Below, piece by piece: positions 48,301 through 56,608 of a stretch of DNA of 64,000 bases. The stretch is from Symmachiella macrocystis (GTDB lineage: Bacteria; Planctomycetota; Planctomycetia; Planctomycetales; Planctomycetaceae). The DNA is taken from NCBI RefSeq assembly GCF_007860075.1, contig NZ_SJPP01000001.1, positions 1,116,001 through 1,180,000 of the forward strand, read 5' to 3'. How positions within the stretch are numbered: position 1 is the stretch's first letter; every line of letters starts with the position of its first letter. A model generated the notes under the pieces. It saw only the letters and a program-made list of their open reading frames with translations. It ran no database searches and was not told the DNA's origin. The translations under genes and the position numbers were made by a program.

Positions 48301-49128
48301 GCGCGCGTGATGGTCAATCGCATCTGGCAGTACCACTTTGGCCGTGGACTTGTCAAAACGCCTAACGACTTCGGAGTCCGAGGAATTCTCCCGACGCACC
48401 CCGACTTGCTCGATCATTTGGCGACACAATTTACGCGCGGCGGCTGGTCGGTAAAGTCACTGCACCGGTTGATCATGCTGAGCGCGACGTATCAACAAGC
48501 CTCAGTCGTAACGACGGCGCAAACACAACCGCCAACCACAGCAGCCATAAGTGATCTTTACGTTCGCTTTTCGCGACGGCGACTCAGTGCTGAGGAAATT
48601 CGTGACGCGATTCTCGCGGTCAGTGGCGAGCTTGATACGACACCCGCGCGCGAACATTCGTTTCCGGCGCCGACCAGTTGGGGCTTTTCGCAACACGGCC
48701 CGTTCAGCGCAGTTTATGACCACAACAAACGTAGCGTCTACCTGATGACGCAACGTCTTAAACGGCATCCGTTCCTGGCACTGTTCGACGGTGCTGACCC
48801 GAATGCATCGACTGCTGAACGACTCGGGACGACGGTGCCGACACAGGCGTTGTTCTTTCTCAACGATCCGTTTGTCCACAAGAAAGCCGAAAAGTGGGCG
48901 ACTCATTTGCAAGCGGCCAGCGCCGATGAAACAGAAGTGATCGAACGGGCTTGGTCCCGCGCCGTTGGCCGTTTACCGACCGAGACGGAACGCCACGAAG
49001 CAACCGAGTTCCTCGCGGCCTATCGCGCTGAACTCAGTGCGGCAAAAATGGACAACATCGAAACCCGCTCGCTGGCTGCCTACTTGCGCACGTTGATCGG
49101 CAGCAATGAATTTCTGCATGTGGATTGA
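45367..49128 (+). CDS. PSCyt1/PSD1 protein with duplicated lectin-like insert
   Basis: 1253 residues from ATG 45367 (signal peptide SSIWLIAILLLSLLPTSSRA). PSCyt1 with haem motif CLRCHN (Cys41-His45); DUF1549 (RRATFDLTGLPPTPAEVTAF; ERWGRHWLDVVRYADTAGET); second CxxCH in CARCHDHKFDP; PSD1/DUF1553 at the end (NRIWQYHFGRGLVKTPNDFG; GTTVPTQALFFLNDPFVHKK). Between DUF1549 and DUF1553 two homologous segments of about 210 residues (about 422-634 and 661-868) begin DIDGDFEMQ and GFDGDFELQ and both contain QSPFxNxxPxGxxGI and a late W-D/SG-x-ID motif: a tandem jelly-roll-like duplication. It overlaps or abuts the DUF1501 gene. Confidence 0.9.
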   Translation: MKSSIWLIAILLLSLLPTSSRADENDDVFEAKIRPVLVGSCLRCHNDTKTSGGLRVDSLEALLEGGDSGPAIVPGNPDESLLIQAIQRQADVYAMPPDKDNALRPDQVAAFVAWVNAGAVWPANTAKFEVATHWSFQPIRDPQPPLVHDKAWVKTSLDAFIRAKQEAAGVHPAPVADKRTLIRRATFDLTGLPPTPAEVTAFEKDASSQAFEKVVDRLLKSPTYGERWGRHWLDVVRYADTAGETADYPVPLAWRYRNYVIDAFNNDKPYDEFLREQIAGDILAEQGPRERYAERATATGFLAISRRFGFDSENYHHLTIQDTIDTLGQSVLGLSLGCARCHDHKFDPLSMRDYYGLYGIFDSSRYAFPGSEQKKQVRAMLPLIPVQESRDKWLEFDARVASIAASLEQQNQQAPTAILRSLHDIDGDFEMQAAAAGGSNGVLVPPWLFAGQISVTNTAQSPFKNLYPRGKVGISIPAAAGEYRVAQALYPRRSADNCDVLYVNLDFRAAASDGNVTEPHRFWIGSMPASPAIEVLISPESLALQIGETLETIGPLKPNEWHNLQLALDLKHRTVSGSLGTPESITKFSGKPFSLGWSGAIDLVVLDARSHTGTTLAAIEYDNLGIYDSPIARVSLEPPTRAAGTNELDYAALTQELAELTGFDGDFELQTKDHPLASPWEPGPNSVVEALHSSQSPFRNTFPPGELGIHMPNRAEYDGFGRKISNATPNDQGQLFVSFDFRCANMDAGGNGSWRYYLGHGPGNSAAVELFFNGTTFFRSSAKAHKVVGPLVVGAWYQVQLTLNLNTKTYAGLLTSRAGQVEFSGKLSATWDGTIDYTFIDSYGHIGGVRPALDADNIVVSATGLPTFEADPVEAADTDRETRRARIKVIGQQLESFHPGEEINKLLAEGPFAMAYGMAEGTPHNARIQLRGEPDQPGNEVPRGFIKVLGGGLLEAETPGSGRLELAQWLTRVDNPLTARVMVNRIWQYHFGRGLVKTPNDFGVRGILPTHPDLLDHLATQFTRGGWSVKSLHRLIMLSATYQQASVVTTAQTQPPTTAAISDLYVRFSRRRLSAEEIRDAILAVSGELDTTPAREHSFPAPTSWGFSQHGPFSAVYDHNKRSVYLMTQRLKRHPFLALFDGADPNASTAERLGTTVPTQALFFLNDPFVHKKAEKWATHLQAASADETEVIERAWSRAVGRLPTETERHEATEFLAAYRAELSAAKMDNIETRSLAAYLRTLIGSNEFLHVD

Positions 49129-49136
49129 GTGATCTC

Positions 49137-50552
49137 ATGAAAGACAAACTCGCATCAGAACTAACTCGCCGCGGCATGCTGCGCTCCATCGTCGGCGGCT
49201 CGACGCTGCTGCCGGGAATCGTATCACAACTGCTGGCCGCCGACGGCGCCATGACGGTTCCGCCCGATCCCCTACAACCCAAGCCAACGCATTTCCCACC
49301 GAAAGCGAAGCAAGTTATCTTTCTGTATATGAGCGGCGGCGTCTCTCATGTGGACTCCTGGGATCCGAAGCCGAAGTTATTTGCCGATGCGGGAAAAACA
49401 GTTCCGATCAATGAATTTCAAGGCCGCAAAGGGGACTACAACATGTTCCTCAAGCGTCCGCAGTGGGATTTCGCTCCGCACGGAGAATGCGGCACGGAGG
49501 TCAGCGGATTGTTCCCACACATGGCCGAATGTGTTGACGACTTGTGCGTCATCCGCTCGATGAAGTCGGACCATACGAACCACTATGAGGCGACGCTCGG
49601 CATTCACACTGGCTCGTTTACGTTTGCGCGGCCTAGCATTGGTTCGTGGGTTAGCTATGGCCTGGGAACACTGAATCGCAATTTACCGTCGTTCATCGCC
49701 ATCGCGCCAAAATCACCCTATGCGGGGGGCCAAGTCTGGGGGAGCGACTTTCTGCCGGGGGCACATCAGGGAACGCTCGTTGTCCCTGGACGCGAGCCGG
49801 TTGCCAACATCCAGCGCCGCGCCGCAAGCAACCGTTTACAGGAACTGGAACTCCGAGCAATGGAAAAACTCAACCGGCGGCATCTCACGCCGCGGGGTGA
49901 TGACCCATTGCTCACGGCGCGAATGAAGTCATTCGAAACCGCCTTCGGTATGCAGTCCGAGATGCCGGGCGTATTTGATCTCTCCAAGGAATCCGATGAG
50001 ACGTTGGATCTCTACGGGTTACAGCGTGGCAGTACACAGGGCTTCGCCTGGCAATGTCTTGTCGCCCGCAGGCTCGTCGAACGTGGCGTCCGGTTTGTGG
50101 AACTGATCGATGTTGGTTCGTCGAATAACTGGGACGCGCACGGCGACATGCTCACCCACGCCCCACTGGCCAAGAATGTTGACCAGCCCATCGCCGGTTT
50201 GTTACGCGATTTGAAACGGCGAGGCATGCTGGAAGAGACACTTGTCGTTTGGACGACTGAGTTCGGCCGCACGCCGTTTAACGCCGCTGCCGGTGCCGCT
50301 GGTCGCGAGCATCATCATTGGGCTTTCTCATCCTGGCTTGCTGGCGCCGGGGTGAAACCGGGCATCACCTATGGGGAATCGGATGAATACGGCATCAATA
50401 CCAGCGAGAATCCGGTCCACGTTCACGACTTCCACGCGACGATCCTGCACCTCATGGGCTTGGACCACGAACGTCTCACCTACCGACACACCGGCCGTGA
50501 CTACCGTCTGACCGACGTGCATGGAAACGTGGTGCAGGAAATCCTTGCGTGA
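49137..50552 (+). CDS. DUF1501 domain protein
   Basis: 471 residues from ATG 49137; a TTG at 49125 overlapping the PSD1 stop is an alternative. The leader ELTRRGMLRSIVGGSTLLPG is twin-arginine-like. Core: QVIFLYMSGGVSHVDSWDPK, LFPHMAECVDDLCVIRSMKS, HTGSFTFARPSIGSWVSYGL, GFAWQCLVARRLVERGVRFV, LVVWTTEFGRTPFNA, EHHHWAFSSWLAGAGVKPG and VHDFHATILHLMGLDHERLT. It is complete and matches the usual family length. It is paired with the PSD1 gene and followed by a sialidase, so it is probably part of an exported glycan-processing unit. Confidence 0.92.
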   Translation: MKDKLASELTRRGMLRSIVGGSTLLPGIVSQLLAADGAMTVPPDPLQPKPTHFPPKAKQVIFLYMSGGVSHVDSWDPKPKLFADAGKTVPINEFQGRKGDYNMFLKRPQWDFAPHGECGTEVSGLFPHMAECVDDLCVIRSMKSDHTNHYEATLGIHTGSFTFARPSIGSWVSYGLGTLNRNLPSFIAIAPKSPYAGGQVWGSDFLPGAHQGTLVVPGREPVANIQRRAASNRLQELELRAMEKLNRRHLTPRGDDPLLTARMKSFETAFGMQSEMPGVFDLSKESDETLDLYGLQRGSTQGFAWQCLVARRLVERGVRFVELIDVGSSNNWDAHGDMLTHAPLAKNVDQPIAGLLRDLKRRGMLEETLVVWTTEFGRTPFNAAAGAAGREHHHWAFSSWLAGAGVKPGITYGESDEYGINTSENPVHVHDFHATILHLMGLDHERLTYRHTGRDYRLTDVHGNVVQEILA

Positions 50553-50669
50553 ACGGAATCCGAATTCCCTCACCACAAATAACAACAAGAAATCGCACCA
50601 CTGCTCTTCGCTGTTGCGTTACACCTTCAGTCTCTTGCGTTCAGTGCAAAAACAACAGGACCTTCTGCT

Positions 50670-51902
50670 ATGATCAATCACCTCGATCGTCGTCAGTTTC
50701 TCGCCGCTGGAGCAGTCATGCTCAGTCGTCCGGCTTTGGCCCAGTCCAGCAACGAACTGGTCCGCTCTATTTCGACAGAGACATTGTGGCGCAATCGAGA
50801 TGGTCAGTCGGTCACGTGGTTTCATCCCCGCGCATGTCGGCTGCCGGACCAGGACGGCGTCCCGATGGCGTTGATGACGTTACAAGAGATCGGTGGGTCC
50901 GATTATTTTGGACCGGTCCATTGGTCGACTTCCAAGGATCTCGGCAAGGTCTGGACCAAGCCGCAACCGATTCCCGCACTAGGCCGCGTTCCGGTCCCCG
51001 ATCATGAGGGACTCCAGGCGGGCGTTTGTGACGTGGTTCCTCAGTATCATGAACAAACCAAATCGGTCCTGGCGATGGGGCACGTTGTTTTCTACCGGGG
51101 TCCACGTTTCGCCCGCGGCGACCAGTTGGCAAGGTATCCCGTCTACACCGTGAGAAAACAGGACGGATCGTGGTCAGAGCGGAAACGATTAGAGTGGGAT
51201 AATCCGCGCGGCTCGTTTATCTATACCAACAATTGCGGCCAACGCGTGATCCTGCCCGATGGCGACATTTTGCTCGCGTTGACATTCGGCGACAAACCGA
51301 CACATCGCTCGGTGGCCGGCGTCCGCTGCGGATTCGACGGTGAAACGCTACGTATTAAACAGGTCGGACCGGCGCTGACGCATCCCCACAAGCGTGGTCT
51401 GCTAGAGCCGTCGCTCACACGTTTTGCCCAACGCTTTTATCTGACGATGCGCGCCGAAGATGATCGCGGTTATGTGAGTGTCAGCGACGACGGTCTGAAC
51501 TGGAACGACAAAACCCCTTGGGCCTGGGATGATGGAACGCCGCTGACCATGTCAACCACGCAACAACATTGGCTTACGCATTCAGATGGGTTGTGCCTCG
51601 TCTACACGCGGAAAGATGCGTCCAACCGTAACGTCATCCGCTGGCGTTCGCCGTTGTTTATGGCGCAGGTTGATCCAAAGACGTTGCAACTGATCCGAAC
51701 CACGGAACGTGTCGTGCTGCCGCTGGCGGGAGACGGCGTGAATGATCCCGACCACGTGGCCTTGATGGGCAACTTCAACGTCACCAATGCCAGCCCGGAA
51801 GAATCGTGGGTCACAGCCGGCGAATGGATGCCGCGCGACAAAGCCCGTGGCGACGTGCTACTCTCACGAATTCGTTGGGCCAAGCCAAACCGGTTGATTT
51901 AA
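50670..51902 (+). CDS. Exported sialidase-like (BNR) hydrolase
   Basis: 410 residues; AGGA lies nine bases before the ATG. Twin-arginine-type leader ([20 protein letters not shown]). The remainder is a six-bladed sialidase-like propeller with Asp-box-type turns: [28 protein letters not shown] and [16 protein letters not shown]. Conserved-looking polar blocks are [20 protein letters not shown] and DDRGYVSV. The exact substrate cannot be told; sialidase-superfamily enzymes also act on other glycans. It follows DUF1501 by 117 bp and is probably in the same unit. Confidence 0.85.
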   Translation: MINHLDRRQFLAAGAVMLSRPALAQSSNELVRSISTETLWRNRDGQSVTWFHPRACRLPDQDGVPMALMTLQEIGGSDYFGPVHWSTSKDLGKVWTKPQPIPALGRVPVPDHEGLQAGVCDVVPQYHEQTKSVLAMGHVVFYRGPRFARGDQLARYPVYTVRKQDGSWSERKRLEWDNPRGSFIYTNNCGQRVILPDGDILLALTFGDKPTHRSVAGVRCGFDGETLRIKQVGPALTHPHKRGLLEPSLTRFAQRFYLTMRAEDDRGYVSVSDDGLNWNDKTPWAWDDGTPLTMSTTQQHWLTHSDGLCLVYTRKDASNRNVIRWRSPLFMAQVDPKTLQLIRTTERVVLPLAGDGVNDPDHVALMGNFNVTNASPEESWVTAGEWMPRDKARGDVLLSRIRWAKPNRLI

Positions 51903-52049
51903 TGCAGAGTGATGTTGGTATGCTGTTGTGATGGGCCGACGATCATCTGACCTGCTCCCAGAATTGCATGAAAGCCTCAACCGTCCATCGATGGGACAGG
52001 AGACAGATAATTACGAAATGGCGGACGCGGAGACAAACTGGAATCGAAC

Positions 52050-52919
52050 ATGAAGCAAGAACACGCTGATTCCTTTCTCAAGATGTTTAGGAACGGCGAC
52101 CTCGATCAAGCCAAGGCATTAGTCCATCGCCACCCCGAGCTTGCCAGCCATAAAAGTGGCGTCGGGTATCCATTGCTACACGCATTCGTCAATGGCAATG
52201 GTGGCCATAGTTTCAAGCGCGCACACTTGCTCATCGCTGACTTGTTGATTCCCGCCCGGGTCCGCGACTTCCGCGATGCAGTACTTAAGGATCGGATCGA
52301 TGAGGTCCGCAATCAACTTCTTGCAGATCCGCATCTGGCGAGTGCCGAATTCACTGCTGGTCGTGGAATAGCCCAGGCAATTCACTACTGGCGGTCTGTA
52401 GTTGTTGGGAAGCTACTCTTGGACGCAGGCGCGAATATCGATGTATTGACGACTGTACATGAGACTCCGCTCGTATTGCAGTTGAGATTCGGCACGGTAG
52501 AGGGCGTACGATTTCTGCTGGATAGGGGCGGTGACCCAAATCGAGGTTCACTCAAACACATGCCCAGCGACACGATGAGCGAGCGAATTGAACTGCTTCT
52601 CGATCATGATTGGAACATCAACGAAAGACCTGATACACGAACGTTGCTGCATCACGATGCCAACCACGGACACGGAGCACGGGTTCGGAAGCTGCTGAGC
52701 TACGGAGCGAACCCGAACATCAAAGACGCTGCTGGTCGAACGGCGCTACATTTGATCTCCGCGAGAGGCGTCGGAGGGGAGACAATCCGTGCATTGGTCA
52801 AGGCCGGCGCGGACTTGAACGCACGAGATAACGAAGATATTACACCGCTTGTTCTCGCACGATCGGCAAAACGCCAAGCAGCGACAAAGAAACTCATCGC
52901 CCTGGGAGCGGAAGTCTAA
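52050..52919 (+). CDS. Ankyrin-repeat protein
   Basis: 289 residues, no signal peptide, so cytoplasmic. Six or more ankyrin-like repeats: DLDQAKALVHRHPELASHKS, VGKLLLDAGANIDVLTTVHE TPL region, GVRFLLDRGGDPNRGS, IELLLDHDWNINERPDTRTL, KLLSYGANPNIKDAAGRTAL HL region, and LVKAGADLNARDNEDITPLV. The last repeats are close to consensus, the first is degenerate. Ankyrin repeats bind other proteins; the partner is unknown. Neighbours are unrelated and it stands alone. Confidence 0.88.
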   Translation: MKQEHADSFLKMFRNGDLDQAKALVHRHPELASHKSGVGYPLLHAFVNGNGGHSFKRAHLLIADLLIPARVRDFRDAVLKDRIDEVRNQLLADPHLASAEFTAGRGIAQAIHYWRSVVVGKLLLDAGANIDVLTTVHETPLVLQLRFGTVEGVRFLLDRGGDPNRGSLKHMPSDTMSERIELLLDHDWNINERPDTRTLLHHDANHGHGARVRKLLSYGANPNIKDAAGRTALHLISARGVGGETIRALVKAGADLNARDNEDITPLVLARSAKRQAATKKLIALGAEV

Positions 52920-53251
52920 AACTCTGAGCATGCTATTGGGGTATAACTTGGGCCAGCGGCCTCTCTTGTCTCAGTGCCTTTCATCAACGCATGCCACGTG
53001 CACCCCCTTCGACAACCGACTGGATTTCCACCAGGACTCGCCGTCCAGGTTTATTAGACTCGCCGGCTTTCCAACGGATTGTGACACAATCCATGTTTGT
53101 GTGATCCGTGGCAGGGGACTATCGTCACTTGCTATTCACAGCGAACGAAGCTTTTGAGAACTGATTTTATAACTTAGGGAACAGTTAATTGACCAGTTTG
53201 CGGACCGGCTTCAGTTCCTGACCTTATCCGGTCTGTCTGGCTTGACCGTAG
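52920..53251. other. Intergenic region without a recognised gene
   Basis: About 330 bp after the ankyrin gene. No family motif, long hairpin or repeat was found. The promoter of the FHA gene starts at its right end. Confidence 0.4.
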
Positions 53252-53280
53252 TTTACAGCCCATAGTCGACGGCATATAAT
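53252..53280 (+). promoter_or_regulatory. Sigma-70-type promoter, possibly giving a leaderless mRNA
   Basis: TTTACA (53252-53257), 17 bp spacer, TATAAT (53275-53280): near-consensus with ideal spacing. A start site seven or eight bases downstream would fall at or next to the ATG at 53288, leaving no room for a Shine-Dalgarno. An imperfect 14-bp direct repeat (TCGACGGCATATAA / TCGACAGCATGTAC) overlaps it. Confidence 0.65.
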
Positions 53281-53287
53281 CGACAGC

Positions 53288-54100
53288 ATGTACGGATACC
53301 TCATGCCAGCTTCGGGGGGCCGTTCGGTCGCGCTGAATAAGCAGCGACTGTTTATGGGCCGCGAGAAAAAGAGCGCCTCAGCGGGACGTCTCTCGCAGGA
53401 GAATGCGTATTGCCTGTTGGAGTTGATCGACGGTTGGTGGTTTATCGACGATCTCCGCAGCCCTGGGGGATTGAAGATCAATGGCCGCATCTGCAAACGG
53501 CAACGCCTGATGCCTGGTGACGAGATTGCCATCGGCAAACATCGTTATCGCATCAGCTTCGAGGCCCCCAAGCATAACCTCGGCATAAGAGGCTCCGTAG
53601 CTGCGAAGCGGAGTGGCACGCAGGGGAAGGAGTCACGCAAGCCAGTCATGGCCGGGCCGCTGGGGCGATTGGTGCCGGTCGGTGGAGGTGGGGTCCATCA
53701 ACTCACGAAAACTCCCGTTATCATAGGCCGCAAACCACCTTGCGATATTGTGATCCCTGCAAAAACTATTTCGGGCAAACATTGCGAATTGTCATTGACC
53801 GATGGTTACTGGCGCATCAAAGACCTGGGAAGTCACAATGGCATCCGCATCGAAGGCAAAAGTTGTAAAGAGGATTGGGTTTTGCCCCAACAACAGTTAT
53901 CGATCGCCGACCAACGCTTTCAATTAGAATACGAGGGGCAGGGCCCGCGTCCCCTTCCAGACGAGCCCGACTTCCAATTCAGAAAACCGCTGATGGCACA
54001 GCTGGGATTGTCAAATCGAGACATCGACAAATTGGTTGATGAATCGGAAGACGAAGAACCAACACCACGAAAACGCTGGGACTTAACCACCGATGCATGA
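53288..54100 (+). CDS. Double FHA-domain protein
   Basis: 270 residues, soluble. Two forkhead-associated domains. The first (about 14-80) is degenerate (LFMGREKKSASAGRLSQENA; WFIDDLRSPGGLKINGR). The second (about 135-215) is canonical: VIIGRKPPCDIVIPAKTISG, KHCEL and IKDLGSHNGIRIEG, with the Arg, Ser, His and Asn-Gly residues that bind phosphothreonine. The C-terminal acidic tail (IDKLVDESEDEEPTPRKRW) could be a docking site. ATG 53288 sits directly after a strong promoter; ATG 53303 is an alternative start. Next is a response regulator 36 bp downstream, so the two probably belong to one signalling unit. Confidence 0.9.
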   Translation: MYGYLMPASGGRSVALNKQRLFMGREKKSASAGRLSQENAYCLLELIDGWWFIDDLRSPGGLKINGRICKRQRLMPGDEIAIGKHRYRISFEAPKHNLGIRGSVAAKRSGTQGKESRKPVMAGPLGRLVPVGGGGVHQLTKTPVIIGRKPPCDIVIPAKTISGKHCELSLTDGYWRIKDLGSHNGIRIEGKSCKEDWVLPQQQLSIADQRFQLEYEGQGPRPLPDEPDFQFRKPLMAQLGLSNRDIDKLVDESEDEEPTPRKRWDLTTDA

Positions 54101-54136
54101 TCGCCTTGATGATCCTGTAAAATAGAGAACAGATCC

Positions 54137-55048
54137 ATGCCGAACGTTTTGATCGTTGACGACTCTGGAATTGATCGTGCACTGGCGGGCGGATTACTGG
54201 AACGCGAAGACGATATCATCCTCTCCTTTGCCACAAATGGTCGCGAAGCATTGGATCAGATTTCCTCGACGCGGCCCGACCTTGTTGTTTCCGACTTGCA
54301 GATGCCCGAGATGAACGGGCTTGAGTTGGTTGCGGCCCTGCGTGAAGAACACCCCTCGGTGCCGGTGATTATTATGACTGCCCTGGGCAGTGAAAAAATT
54401 GCCGCCGAAGCACTCAAAATCGGTGCGTCAGGCTATGTCCCCAAAGCATCGTTGAGCTCACATTTGCCGCAAGCCGTGCGACGACTGTTCAATGCATCAC
54501 ACGCAGACCGGCTGCATTCGCGGTTGTTTCACTCACTTCAGGACCTGGATTGCCGATTCCGACTTCAGAACGATCCCGAACTGATTTCGCCACTCGTCGA
54601 TCGAGTCCAAGAGGTGTTGCGATGTCTTCCCTTGGGGGATGAAGCGGAACGCGTTCGCGTCGCTGTCGCCGTGGGACACGGTTTGTGGATCGCCCACCAT
54701 CACGGAAACCTTGAACTGGCCTTAAGCGGCCCATGGACGGACTCCGAGTTTCAAGAGGTGGCGATCAAGCAGCGTATGGAGTCCCCGGCAACCGAACGCA
54801 GTATCGAACTGCATACGGTGGTCAATCGTGAGCAAGCGACCTTCACGATCAGTCACGAGGGTGCGGGAATCGATGTTTCTCGATTGCCCCCCGATTTAGA
54901 ATCGCAAGCAGCGGACAGATCTTGGTTGAGCGGCTTTGTGATGATTCCGGCGATCATGGATGAGGTTTCCTACTCACCCGCTGAAAAAAAGATCGTGCTC
55001 GTGAAACGAGCCGTTGAAGCTCCCGATGACGACTTGGAGCTTTCCTAA
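54137..55048 (+). CDS. Response regulator with C-terminal HATPase/RsbW-like domain
   Basis: 303 residues. A CheY-type receiver (1-120) holds acidic Asp8 and Asp9, phospho-acceptor Asp53 (DLVVSDLQMPEMNG), Thr in IIMTALG and Lys103 (YVPKASL). The second half (about 160-260) resembles the anti-sigma type ATPase fold: EAERVRVAVAVGHGLWIAHH HGN region, then TVVNREQATFTISHEGAGID. The N-box usually reads E-A-xx-N; here GHGLWIAHHHGN stands in for it. It probably converts receiver phosphorylation into control of a partner-switching pathway. No DNA-binding domain is present. It is in one unit with the FHA gene. Confidence 0.82.
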   Translation: MPNVLIVDDSGIDRALAGGLLEREDDIILSFATNGREALDQISSTRPDLVVSDLQMPEMNGLELVAALREEHPSVPVIIMTALGSEKIAAEALKIGASGYVPKASLSSHLPQAVRRLFNASHADRLHSRLFHSLQDLDCRFRLQNDPELISPLVDRVQEVLRCLPLGDEAERVRVAVAVGHGLWIAHHHGNLELALSGPWTDSEFQEVAIKQRMESPATERSIELHTVVNREQATFTISHEGAGIDVSRLPPDLESQAADRSWLSGFVMIPAIMDEVSYSPAEKKIVLVKRAVEAPDDDLELS

Positions 55049-55135
55049 GGCGCACGTTTCCATTCCGTTGCATTAAGAGATTTCTTAATGCGACACAAAG
55101 TCATCATGGACGATCGTTCGTCCGGAGTGCCCCCC

Positions 55136-56608
55136 ATGAAAATGACCACGGCGGTTTTTGTCTCTTCGGTGTTACTAGCTGGTGCGTCACTCAACGCCGC
55201 AACCGCTCCTCCCAATATCGTGGTGATCCTGACGGATGATCAGGGATTTGCTGACATCAGCCTCAATCCGCATCATCCCCAAGAGGTGTCGACACCTCAT
55301 ATGGACGCGCTGGCGAAAGAGGGAGTCACATTCTCACAGGCCTACACGAGTGGGCATGTCTGCTCTCCCACCCGAGCCGGGTTGATGTTGGGGCGTTATC
55401 AGCAACGCGTCGGAGTCTATTCCGCCGGCGATGGCGGACGTGGTTTTGATCCGCAGTTGCCGATTTTTCCCTCATTTCTTCCGGATGAATACGTCTCAAC
55501 GGCGATTGGTAAATGGCACCTCGGTTTGGACGAGGATTATCCCGCGCTCAAATGGCACGCGATGAACCGTGGTTTCGATGAATGTTATAAGTTCATGGGA
55601 CGCGGCGGGCACGATTATTTCGATTTGCATTCCGACACCGAAAGCAAATCCGCGCATCCCCTTTATCGCAATAAAAAACGGATCGACGATGAAGGCTATT
55701 TGACGGACCGTCTCTCCGAAGAGGCCATCGAGTTTATCGAGCGGAACAAAGCGCAACCATTTTTTCTCTATCTGGCTTACAACGCGGTTCACGCCCCGCC
55801 CCAAGCGCCGCAGGAGACCATTGCACAGTACCGCAAAAAGTTTCCCGACCTGGACGACAAACGTGTGGTCCTGATGGCGATGTTAAAGCACCTGGACGAT
55901 GGGATCGGCAGGGTCGTCGAAAAGCTCAAGCAGGAAGAATTGTTCGACAATACGATTCTGTTTTTCCTGACCGACAACGGTGGCTCCAAGGCCATGAGTG
56001 CGAATAACACTCCGCTGCGTGGTTTCAAAGGCAGCCTCTATGAAGGGGGAATCCGCACACCCTTCATCGTTAGTTGGCCGGCAAAGTTCTCCGGCGGACG
56101 CACCATCAATACGCCGGTAATCTCCCTCGACATCCTGCCCACAGTTCTTGACGCGGTCGCTAGGAATCCTGAAACGAAAAACAAGTTCGACGGCAAGAGT
56201 CTGCTACCACTGCTCACCGACCAACGCACAGCTCACCACGATACACTGTATTGGAGCGAAGGGGGCGACAGTGGCGAGTGGGCAGTCCGCAGCGGCGACT
56301 GGAAGATGCACGCAATGAAGGACAAGCAACAATTGTTCAATCTGGCTCACGATCCGGGAGAGAAAACAGACTTAACTGCCGAGCATCCCGAGAGGGTTAA
56401 AATAATGAACAGCGCCTTCGACCAATGGATCGGGGAAATGGCCGCACCGATTTCCGGCGGCAGCAAACGTTGGGAGGATCGTCCAGCGGATCAGTTGTCG
56501 GACCGCAAGAAAGAACGCCGCAGGCAGCGCGCAGAACGCAGGCGACAACGAGCTGCTGAGAAAAAGTTGAAGAAATCAAACGCAAACGCCCAGGATTCAA
56601 TCCAATGA
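55136..56608 (+). CDS. Sulfatase (arylsulfatase A-type)
   Basis: 490 residues from ATG 55136 (GGAG nine bases upstream, signal peptide TTAVFVSSVLLAGASLNAAT); an ATG at 55088 would place 16 residues before it. Core: PNIVVILTDDQGFADISLNP, formylglycine motif CSPTRAGLMLGRYQQR (Cys76), IGKWHLGLDEDYPALKWHAM, FLYLAYNAVHAPPQAPQ, FFLTDNGGSKAMSANNTPLR and GFKGSLYEGGIRTPFIVSWP. It ends in a strongly basic tail (KKERRRQRAERRRQRAAEKK). Its stop overlaps the next sulfatase (ATGA, 56605-56608): a two-gene operon. Confidence 0.92.
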   Translation: MKMTTAVFVSSVLLAGASLNAATAPPNIVVILTDDQGFADISLNPHHPQEVSTPHMDALAKEGVTFSQAYTSGHVCSPTRAGLMLGRYQQRVGVYSAGDGGRGFDPQLPIFPSFLPDEYVSTAIGKWHLGLDEDYPALKWHAMNRGFDECYKFMGRGGHDYFDLHSDTESKSAHPLYRNKKRIDDEGYLTDRLSEEAIEFIERNKAQPFFLYLAYNAVHAPPQAPQETIAQYRKKFPDLDDKRVVLMAMLKHLDDGIGRVVEKLKQEELFDNTILFFLTDNGGSKAMSANNTPLRGFKGSLYEGGIRTPFIVSWPAKFSGGRTINTPVISLDILPTVLDAVARNPETKNKFDGKSLLPLLTDQRTAHHDTLYWSEGGDSGEWAVRSGDWKMHAMKDKQQLFNLAHDPGEKTDLTAEHPERVKIMNSAFDQWIGEMAAPISGGSKRWEDRPADQLSDRKKERRRQRAERRRQRAAEKKLKKSNANAQDSIQ

